Source: Dryomyza anilis (Eukaryota > Arthropoda > Insecta > Diptera > Dryomyzidae). From it: a stretch of DNA of 64,000 nucleotides. The stretch covers positions 8,559,852 to 8,623,851 of the forward strand of contig OX638136.1 of the NCBI GenBank assembly GCA_951804985.1, written 5' to 3'. Position numbers and translations under genes: made by a program. This document shows positions 54,506-64,000 of this stretch, one piece after another (the stretch's first letter is position 1; each line of letters opens with the position of its first letter). Below the pieces are notes generated by a model, which was given only the letters and a program-made list of their open reading frames with translations, did no database searches and had not been told where the DNA came from.

Positions 54506-55830
54506 TCATTTTTGTTTAGTAGCGAAATACTAAAGAGAAAGTACTTAACAATAATAATTATGTAAATACTGGCATTTATTAAACAATTTAAATAAATTTA
54601 TTTATTGTACTTAATAATCTAAAATTGTGCGTACGCATAGTGTTTTGAAAAGAAATAAAAAATAGTCAAATATAATTACATATCAACTGGCTTCTTTTTT
54701 TAATTTCTTTTCAATTTAGCTAACATTCGATGAAACTAAATGGACATATGATATTCGATTTATTAGGGACTTTAACAATTACCGCTTAATAATGGCGATG
54801 GAAATAAAACCCGTACAGTTTGGTCGAACTCTACATATGAAAAATATGCATTTTAAAAATATCACTTTTCTAATTCATAAAGGCGAAGAGTACAAACTTA
54901 CGTTTTCAACGTTTTCTTTTTTAGTTTTTGGATAACATTTCACATCACCGTGTCTATTTTATTATATTAAAGTAAAATAATAACACTGTGCGCACCCATT
55001 TTACCACCAGAAATAAAAGTTACATATTCTTATGGATTTGGACATTCTAAGAACAATGGCGTTTTCCGTTTTTTCCCCACACGACAGTTGCAAGGATATT
55101 TGACAAAAACGAAAAACCACGTTTTTAAGGATTCTATTGGTTGGTAAGCGTTGATTATAATGTCAGACTTACTTTTATTTTATTCAAAACATACATTCAG
55201 AACACAAATTATATGTACATATCAATTTTTTAAATTCCTTTAAGAGGACCTGAGATATGAAGCAAAAAGGAATGTGCAAAAGAAAAAAAATATTAAACGA
55301 AATTAAATGAGAAAATGATGCTAAAAAAATATTGCCGAAGAATAAGGTTGTCTCAAAAGACATGTTGCGACACATACAAAATTTACTCACCACCCACACA
55401 AACTTTTACACCCACACAAACATTTTTTTTAATGTTTATGTATAAATAAAATTAAATCGAATTAATGCGATATGTGGTCGAATATGACATTTTTGTTGTT
55501 AAAATCATAAAAAGAAAAAAAAAGTAAAATTTTAAAATAAAATTTTAAAATCGTAAAATGGCAACACTTAACATGCAAAGCTATATATAAGCTATATATA
55601 TATTTTTCATTAATGCTTATTTACAGATTACTCGTTTAAATTTTAATTGTTTTTTTTTTTGCTCGCACTATCTTTGACAGAATTAGTCCTAAGTATGATA
55701 CAATTTCTGATGTTTCTGTATAATTTTAATTATTTTTGGTTTATCTTTTGAATAATAAAATTTGTAATGGAGGTTTAAATTTTTACATTGTTTAATTTCG
55801 CGCTATTCATGTCTTAATTGGAGTTTAATA

Positions 55831-56043
55831 ATGGTTTGGTATCATCATGGTTTTTATTTTCACGATTTACTGAAGATGATCAATGTTGAGCGGGCAATAG
55901 TTGTTGCACTAAGAGTTTTGACGGAAATACTTATCTCTTTGGCTTTTAAAATCTTTTACTTTTTGGAATGTTTCGGACATTTTAATCTATTTATTTTGCA
56001 CACAAATTTAAATATGTCTTGCTGTAGCAACGTGCATCTTTAA
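55831..56043 (+). other. Small conserved array ORF, copy 7
   Basis: 70 codons; a 24-bp in-frame deletion in the middle, shared with copy 8. Confidence 0.2.
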
Positions 56044-57612
56044 GTGATTCGGAAGCAAGATCCCTACCCCGACTAGCTAGTGCCGGATTCTTTGCGTGCT
56101 TCCGAAGATAATTTTAATTTTTTTAGTGCAGTTGATTGGAAACAGTTTTTTGTGTTATATAACTACGATCTATCTGGCCGCTCTGTAACTTTTAACAGTA
56201 TTTTTTTCTCACCTATCTATCAGTTAATTTGGAATATAAATATTAGTCATGACGTTTTAATAATTATCCATATTAGCTATTCTACATTTTAAATTTCAAA
56301 ATTAAAATCAATTCTATATTTTTCTGTTAGAAACTACAACCAATTACGACTGGATATGCAAAGAAATTATACAACAAATAAGTTGAAAAAAATACGATAT
56401 TAATTATTTTGATTAAATAAATTTTTAAAATTAAATAAATAAATACAATTTAATAAAATAATAAAACTTATAGCCGTATTCTGGCATTTTCATGACAAAG
56501 TCTAGTCATTGAAATTTGTCATGACTTGTAATAAATAATTGTTACTGTATTCTACTTTAAGCGTAACAAATTTAAACTCAACTCGGTGCCCCAGACAAAA
56601 AATATGCATGGAAACTTGTATTATAGTAGTAGTTTTGAGGAAAACTCACAGAAATATGGTAGGAAATACACATTGCATAGCAGGCATTTTGAATTTATGA
56701 AAACAGTCAGGCTTTCTATATCACCTTTTACGCAGGAAACTGATATGTGTAAGTGAGTCCCTAGCAGGAAAAAGCATTTTGTGTAAGTTTCGGTTTTGAA
56801 GTTTTGAAAAGTATCTTTATAGCTAGAATATGGAAGGGAAATTTAGCCTAACTGTAGCAGTCAAACACATTGTTTAGGAATTTTGATTTGAAATTTTAAA
56901 AAACATTTTAATAGTAGGGAACTGAAAGGGAAGGTAGCCTGCTAGTATCAGGCAGAAACATTCTATAGGAATTTCTGTTTTGAAATTTTAAAAATCATTT
57001 TAATAGCATGTATCTGAAAGTGAAAGGTAGACTACGATTAGCAGGCAAACACATTCAGCCTTATCGTGAATAGAAACTTCAAAAACTTCACCGGCTGGGG
57101 AATATCTTAATTTTTTTTTGTAACTCTTGAAAATTAACGCAATCTAATCACAACATTTTCTTAAATGAAAAACTACAATCAAGAGTCATTTTATATACTT
57201 TTAATTGCAGTTTAATATAATTTTAACTTCAATATTTATTTTCACAACACAACGCAATTTTATCCAACTAAACACTGTTTAGAAATGTATACATTTTTTA
57301 TATCTGAACTATTATTTTAAAACTTTATTATCTGAAATGATAAAGATAACCAAAAAAACGCATTAAATAAAAATCTGGCCATATTGTAAAACTGCATTCG
57401 AATTTCGAACAAAATTCCGGAGGAATTGCTGTTCCTGGGAGATTGACGATACCAAAAAATTTTACCTGGAAACAAAAAATTCCGAGGGAATAGAATATTC
57501 CCCAAGTCTTCACGAAAATTTTGTTTACATTATTTCAGTTTTGAAGTTTTAAAAGCTTGATCAACAAGTTGTCGATAGAAAATGTTTTTACAATAGCTGC
57601 GTTTTTTTCATA

Positions 57613-59793
57613 GTCGGTCTAAGCCGACTATAAATACCCTACACATATGTGTGGTTACCATTCAAAGTGGTATATAGGTCACCAGGGTAAACGAATACTG
57701 AAAATAACTACAAACTTTCAATCGCTGAAGAATTTCCATTCATTTGATACCCATATTTACAAATGGGTAGGTGTACCGAATTTCGATTTTTCTTTTTGGG
57801 AACCACAAGTCGTTTCGTGGGATTCTCTCCATGTATTTGAGCATGAAGTCAATATATATTTGACCAAAAAAGTTTAGCTAAGCACGTATACAGTAAAATT
57901 GAACTGTAGATGTAAATTTTATATGAGTTATTAGAATATAAATGGTCAGATCACAGGTCACAATAGACCGATCTCGCCAACGCACATACAGCGTAGGTAT
58001 ATAAGTAATCTAAATTATGAGTTTCCTGAGAAATCGACTCAATTTAGCTAACATTCGATCAAACTAAATAGACATATGATATTCGATTTATTAGGGACTT
58101 TAACAATTACCGCTTACTAATGGCGATCGAATTAAAATACGTACAATTTAGTCGAACTCTATATATGAAAAATATGCATTTTAAAAATAGCACTTTTCTA
58201 ATTCATAAAGGCGAAGAGTACAAACTTAAAAAAAATATTCCACTAGTGAAATATTATATTCCACTCTGCTAAAGAGTTGTTAAAGAATACATTCTTTAAT
58301 TCTTTTTTACTCAAATGAATGGGAATTCAAATGAATGCATTCATTTTTGTCAAAAAAATGGGAATTCAAACGCTTGAATACCCAATCAGATGGCCTTCAA
58401 AATGAATGCATTCATCAAAGAATGCATTCATTTCAGTCTGAATTCTTTTTTGGCAAAAAAAGAATTCATAAAACAATGAATGCATTCATTTTTTGGCATT
58501 CATTTGTTTTTGTAATTTGTCAGAAAAATAAGGGTTACAATATTAAAGTCGTAAAATCCCGCATTTTCCGGAATTTTTGTTGTTATTGACATTTTAATGA
58601 AAATATATTATTGCTATTTGAAAATTATGAGAGTATATTTTATTAAAATCTGCGTTTTCACAACTATATGAACAATTACAATGAATTAGACAACTTTGTG
58701 GCAAACATTTTCGGGAATTATGGCATCGTGTGACTCGAAGCTCTTCTTTGTCAGCGACACTCATACGGAAAATTCCGTGAAACTCAAAGTTCGTATTTTG
58801 AAGCAGCACAGCGTCGACAGTGTTGATGTTGCTCATTTTTGTTTAGTAGCGAAATACTAAAGAGAAAGTACTTAACAATAATAATTATGTAAATACTGGC
58901 ATTTATTAAACAATTTAAATAAATTTATTTATTGTACTTAATAATCTAAAATTGTGCGTACGCATAGTGTTTTGAAAAGAAATAAAAAATAGTCAAACAT
59001 AATTACATATCAACTGGCTTCTTTTTTTAATTTCTTTTCAATTTAGCTAACATTCGATGAAACTAAATGGACATATGATATTCGATTTATTAGGGACTTT
59101 AACAATTACCGCTTAATAATGGCGATGGAAATAAAACCCGTACAGTTTGGTCGAACTCTACATATGAAAAATATGCATTTTAAAATTATCACTTTTCTAA
59201 TTCATAAAGGCGAAGAGTACAAACTTACGTTTTCAACGTTTTCTTTTTTTAGTTTTTGGATAACATTTCACATCACCGTGTCTATTTTATTATATTAAAG
59301 TAAAATAATAACACTGTGCGCACCCATTTTACCACCAGAAATAAAAGTTACATATTCTTATGGATTTGGACATTCTAAGAACAATGGCGTTTTCCGTTTT
59401 TTCCCCACACGACAGTTGCAAGGATATTTGACAAAAACGAAAAACCACGTTTTTAAGGATTCTATTGGTTGGTAAGCGTTGATTATAATGTCAGACTTAC
59501 TTTTATTTTATTCAAAACATACATTTAGAACACAAATTATATGTACATATCAATTTTTTAAATTCCTTTAAGAGGATCTGAGATATTAAACAAAAAGGAA
59601 TGTGCAAAAGAAAAAAATATTAAACGAAATTAAATGAGAAAATGATGCTAAAAAAATATTGCCAAAGAATAAGGTTGTCTCAAAAGACATGTTGCGACAC
59701 ATACAAAATTTACTCACCACCCACACAAACTTTTACACCCACACAAACATTTTTTTTAATGTTTATGTATAAATAAAATTAAATCGAATTAAT
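57613..59793. repeat. Blocks C and D in B4
   Basis: Same structure as in B3, about 2.18 kb. The ORF is broken here: TAG at 57875-57877 and another stop near 57932. The Cys-rich minus ORF (58594-58836) is open. Confidence 0.75.
57647..57877 (+). pseudogene. ORF of block C, copy 3 (two stops)
   Basis: A tyrosine codon has become TAG at 57875 and a leucine codon TAG near 57932; the region otherwise matches copies 1, 2 and 4. Confidence 0.3.
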
Positions 59794-60157
59794 GCGATAT
59801 GTGGTCGAATATGACATTTTTGTTGTTAAAATCAGAAAAAGAAAAAAAAGTAAAATTTTAAAATAAAATTTTAAAATCGTAAAATGGCAACACTTAACAT
59901 GCAAAGCTATATGTAAGCTATATATATATTTTTCATTAATGCTTATTTACAGATTACTCGTTTAAATTTTAATTGTTTTTTTTTTTTGCTCGCACTATCT
60001 TTGAGAGAATTAGTCCTAAGTATGATACAATTTCTGATGTTTCTGTATAATTTTAATTATTTTTGGTTTATCTTTTGAATAATAAAATTTGTAATGGAGG
60101 TTTAAATTTTTACATTGTTTAATTTCGCGCTATTCATGTCTTAATTGGAGTTTAATA

Positions 60158-60370
60158 ATGGTTTGGTATCATCATGGTTTTTATTTTCACGATTTACTGA
60201 AGATGATCAATGTTGAGCGGGCAATAGTTGTTGCACTAAGCGTTTTGACGGAAATACTTATCTCTTTGGCTTTTAAAATCTTTTACTTTTTGGAATGTTT
60301 CGGACATTTTAATCTATTTCTTTTGCACATAAATTTAAATATGTCTTGCTGTAGCAACGTGCATCTTTAA
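60158..60370 (+). other. Small conserved array ORF, copy 8
   Basis: 70 codons with the same 24-bp deletion as copy 7. Confidence 0.2.
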
Positions 60371-61878
60371 GTGATTCGGAAGCAAGATCCCTACCCCGAC
60401 TAGCTAGTGCCGGATTCTTTGCGTGCTTCCGAAGATAATTTTAATTTTTTAGTGCAGTTGATTGGAAAACAGTTTTTTGTGTTATATAACTACGATCTAT
60501 CTGGCCGCTCTGTAACTTTTAACAGTATTTTTTTCTCACCTATCTATCAGTTAATTTGGAATATAAATATTAGTCATGACGTTTTAATAATTATCCATAT
60601 TAGCTATTCTACATTTTAAATTTCAAAATTAAAATCAATTCTATATTTTTCTGCTAGAAACTACAACCAATTACGACTGGATATGCAAAGAAATTATACA
60701 ACAAATATGTTGAAAAAAATACGATATTAATTATTTTGATTAAATAAATTTTTAAAATTAAATAAATAAATACAATTTAATAAAATAATAAAACTTATAG
60801 CCGTATTCTGGCATTTTCATGACAAAGTCTAGTCATTGAAATTTGTCATAACTTGTAATAAATAATTGTTACTGTATTCTACTTTAAGCGTAACAAATTT
60901 GAACTCAACTCGGTGCCCCATACAAAAAATATGCATGGAAACTTGTATTATAGTAGTAGTTTTGAGGAAAACTCACAGAAATATGGTAGGAAATACACAT
61001 TGCATAGCAGGCATTTTGAATTTATGAAAACAGTCAGGATTTCTATATCACCTTTTACGAGGGAAACTGATATGTGTAAGTGAGTCCCTAGCAGGAAAAA
61101 TCATTTTGTGTAAGTTTCGGTTTTGAAGTCAAACACATTGTTTAGGAATTTTGATTTGAAATTTTAAAAAACATTTTAATAGTAGGGAACTGAAAGGGAA
61201 TGGTAGCCTGCTAGTATCAGGCAGAAACATTCTATAGGAATTTCTGTTTTGAAATTTTAAAAATCATTTTAATAGCATGTATCTGAAAGTGAAAGGTAGA
61301 CTACGATTAGCAGGCAAACACATTCAGCCTTATCGTGAATAGAAACTTCAAAAACTTCACCGGCTGGGGAATATCTTAATTTTTTTTTTAACTCTTGAAA
61401 ATTAACGCAATATAATCGCAACATTTTCTTAAATGAAAAACTACAATCAAGAGTCATTTTATATACTTTTAATTGCAGTTTAATATAATTTTAACTTCAA
61501 TATTTATTTTCACAACACAACGCAATTTTATCCAACTAAACACTGTTTAGAAATGTATACATTTTTTATATCTGAACTATTATTTTAAAACTTTATTATC
61601 TGAAATGATAAAGATAACCAAAAAAACGAATTAAATAAAAATCGGGCCATATTGTAAAACTGCATTCGAATATCGAACAAAATTCCGGAGGAATTGCTGT
61701 TCCTGGGAGATTGACGATACCAAAAAATTTTACCTGGAAACAAAAAATTCCGAGGGAATAGAATATTCCCCAAGTCTTCACGAAAATTTTGTTTACATTA
61801 TTTCAGTTTTGAAGTTTTAAAAGCTTGATCAACAAGTTGTCGATAGAAAAAGTTGTTACAATAGCTGCGTTTTTTTCA

Positions 61879-64000
61879 TAGTCGGTCTAAGCCGACTATA
61901 AATACCCTACACATATGTGTGGTTACCATTCAAAGTGGTATATAGGTCACCAGGGTAAACGAATATTGAAAATAACTACAAACTTTCAATCGCTGAAGAA
62001 TTTCCATTCATTTGATACCCATATTTACAAATGGGTAGGTGTACCGAATTTCGATTTTTCTTTTTTGGAACCACAAGTCGTTTCGTGGGATTCTCACCAT
62101 GTATTTGAGCACGAAGTCAATATATATTTGACCACAAAAGTTTACCTAAGCACGTATACAGTAAAATTGAACTGTAGATGTAAATTTTATATGAGTTATT
62201 TGAATATAAATGGTCAGATCACAGGTCACAATAGACCGATCTCGCCAACGCACATACAGCGTAGGTATATAAGTAATCTAAATTATGAGTTTCCTGAGAA
62301 ATCGACTCAATTTAGCTAACATTCGATCAAACTAAATAGACATATGATATTCGATTTATTAGGGACTTTAACAATTACCGCTTACTAATGGCGATCGAAT
62401 TAAAACACGTACAATTTAGTTGAACTCTACATATGAAAAATATGCATTTTAAAAATAGCACTTTTCTAATTCATAAAGGCGAAGAGTACAAACTTAAAAA
62501 AATATTCCACTAGTGAAATATTATATTCCACTCTGCTAAAGAGTTGTTAAAGAATACATTCTTTAATTCGATTTTACTCAAATGAATGGGAATTCAAAAG
62601 GAATGCATTCATTTTTGTCAAAAAAAATGGGAATTCAAACGCTTGAATTCCCAATCAGATGGCCTTCAAAATGAATGCATTCATCAAAGAATGCATTCAT
62701 TTCAGTCTGAATTCTTTTTTGGCAAAAAAAGAATTCATAAAACAATGAATGCATTCATTTTTTGGCATTCATTTGTTTTTGTAATTTGTCAGAAAAATAA
62801 GGGTTACAATATTAAAGTCGTAAAATCCCGCATTTTCCGGAATTTTTGTTGTTATTGACATTTTAATGAAAATATATCATTGCTATTGGAAAATTATGAG
62901 AGTATATTTTATTAAAATCTGCGTTTTCACAACTGTATGAACAATTACAATGAATTAGACAACTTTGTGGCAAACATTTTCGGGAATTATGGCATCGTGT
63001 GACTCGAAGCGCTTCTTTGTCAGCGACACTCATACGGCGTGAAACTCAAATTTCGTATTTTGAAGCAGCACAGCGTCGACAGTGTTGATGTTGCTCATTT
63101 TTGTTTAGTAGTGAAATACTAAAGAGAAAGTACTTAACAATAATAATTATGTATATACTGGCATTTATTAAACAATTTAAATAAATTTATTTATTGTACT
63201 TAATAATCTAAAATTGTGCGTACGCATAGTGTTTTGAAAAGAAATAAAAAATAGTCAAATATAATTACATATCAACTGGCTTCTTTTTTTAATTTCTTAT
63301 TGTCAAATAATTAACACATTTTAATAATTATTAAGGGTGAGTGCGAGTTCGAATAAATTGCTGACTAAGCTAAACTTTGTCGGTAATGCAGCGTTTACTT
63401 TTCAATTTAGCTAACATTCGATGAAACTAAATGGACATATGATATTCGATTTATTAGGGACTTTAACAATTACCGCTTAATAATGGCGATGGAAATAAAA
63501 CCCGTACAATTTAGTCGAACTCTACATATGAAAAATATGCATTTTAAAATTATCACTTTTCTAATTCATAAAGGCGAAGAGTACAAACTTACGTTTTCAA
63601 CGTTTTCTTTTTTTAGTTTTTGGATAACATTTCACATCACCGAGTCTATTTTATTATATTTAAGTAAATTAATAACACTGTGCGCACCCACACGTTCAGT
63701 TGCAAGGATATTTGACAAAAACGAAAAACCACGTTTTTGAGGATTCTATTGGTTGGTAAGCGTTGATTATAATGTCAGACTTACTTTTATTTTATTCAAA
63801 ACATACATTCAGAACACAAATTATATGTACATATCAATTTTTAAATTCCTTTAAGAGGACCTGAGATATGAAGCAAAAAGGAATGTGCAAAAGAAAAAAA
63901 ATATTAAACGAAATTAAATGAGAAAATGATGCTAAAAAAATATTGCCAAAGAATAAGGTTGTCTCAAAAGACACATACAAAATTTACTCACCACCCACAC
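61879..64000. repeat. Blocks C and D in B5
   Basis: Contains the ORF 61915-62319 (open), a perfect hairpin GGGAATTCAA-ACGC-TTGAATTCCC (about 62628-62651), a private 99-bp insertion (63300-63398) and a private deletion of about 90 bp at 63690-63700. The shifted minus ORF near 62855-63096 is broken by a deletion near 63040. The D-block ORF at 63483-63740 is open but shorter in other units. Confidence 0.75.
61915..62319 (+). other. Uncharacterised ORF of block C, copy 4
   Basis: 134 codons, open; two residues differ from copy 1. Confidence 0.3.

Larger units (their letters stand above)
53279..55466. repeat. Blocks C and D in B3
   Basis: Complete 2.19-kb insert of the core. It starts with the hairpin/TATAAATA and ends before 'CGATATGTGGTCGAATATG'. 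Two 190-bp direct repeats (about 53704-53896 and 54709-54900, roughly 10% diverged) flank 812 bp containing the palindrome cluster and the Cys-rich minus ORF. Block D (54637-55466) adds AT-rich sequence with 'CACCCACACAAAC' repeats near 55390-55425 and no credible gene. Confidence 0.75.
52283..56737. repeat. Type B unit B3 (4455 bp)
   Basis: Complete B unit: subrepeats, shortened MITE (52601 to about 53182), block C (53279-54636), block D (54637-55466), core with small ORF and AT-rich spacer. Confidence 0.88.
56738..61064. repeat. Type B unit B4 (4327 bp)
   Basis: Same plan as B3 with a further MITE deletion ('CACTGTTTAGAAATG' near 57276 joins two parts and removes about 120 bp). Spacer 60371-61064 is AT-rich without genes. 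Confidence 0.88.
61065..64000. repeat. Type B unit B5, incomplete at window end
   Basis: Subrepeats have lost about 60 bp ('GTTTTGAAGTCAAACACATTG' near 61120). Block C starts at 61879 and block D near 63399. The array continues beyond the window. Confidence 0.88.

Noticed and set aside
53704..54900. 190-bp direct repeats as LTRs of a small retrotransposon
   Set aside because: Ends are not TG...CA, no primer-binding site or polypurine tract is seen, and no flanking duplication is apparent.
55184..55399. 71-codon Cys-containing minus ORF in block D
   Set aside because: Antisense to A-rich low-complexity sequence; not maintained in the other D blocks.
1..64000. tRNA, rRNA or ordinary host genes
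   Set aside because: No cloverleaf-like or rRNA-like segment and no multi-exon host gene was noticed; everything readable belongs to repeats or mobile elements. A small RNA gene could still have been missed by eye.

Overview
The window is AT-rich eukaryotic repeat DNA, most likely from an insect. The evidence is short spliceosomal introns (51-86 nt where I can place them), arthropod-type TATA/initiator promoters, and PIF/Harbinger, RTE-like LINE and Polinton/Maverick elements. I see no ordinary host gene, no tRNA or rRNA and no CRISPR array. Family names rest on motifs read by eye; no database search was run.

Layout. (1) 1-30765: a head-to-tail array (type A). Unit A1 (1-2591) is the core alone. 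Units A2-A5 (about 6.7 kb each) are the same core carrying two insertions: a 5'-truncated RTE-like LINE tail (about 720 bp) and a 3.5-kb PIF/Harbinger transposon. A6 is cut short. The core itself contains about 85-90-bp subrepeats and a roughly 0.9-kb inverted-repeat MITE. (2) 30766-64000: the array continues as type B units (4.3-4.5 kb). These lack the LINE and Harbinger but carry a different 2.2-kb insert (blocks C and D) in the core. (3) 31088-48832: a 17,745-bp Polinton/Maverick inserted in the first B unit. It is flanked by the 6-bp duplication TTTATA, and the other units preserve the empty site.

The Polinton carries a near-complete virus-like gene set. The left TIR leads into a protein-primed type B DNA polymerase. 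Next come, on the minus strand, a CCHC microprotein, a retroviral-type integrase with a chromodomain-like tail, and a 226-aa protein. On the plus strand follow a 171-aa protein, a Cys-rich 98-aa protein, a packaging ATPase, two basic proteins, a penton-like minor capsid protein, a basic core-like protein, the double jelly-roll major capsid protein and an adenovirus-type protease. A small OB-like gene and a 368-aa repeat protein run leftwards from the right TIR. Polymerase and integrase would copy and insert the element; ATPase, capsid proteins and protease would package it. I see one clear lesion, an in-frame TAA in the polymerase.

The most unusual feature is that the 2.4-2.5-kb TIRs extend into coding sequence. 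The polymerase and the 368-aa protein therefore share the same promoter and the same 123 N-terminal residues before diverging. In the surrounding array, shared lesions in the transposons show that the units multiplied after the transposons died. Indel markers are distributed in a mosaic pattern that points to unequal exchange or gene conversion.
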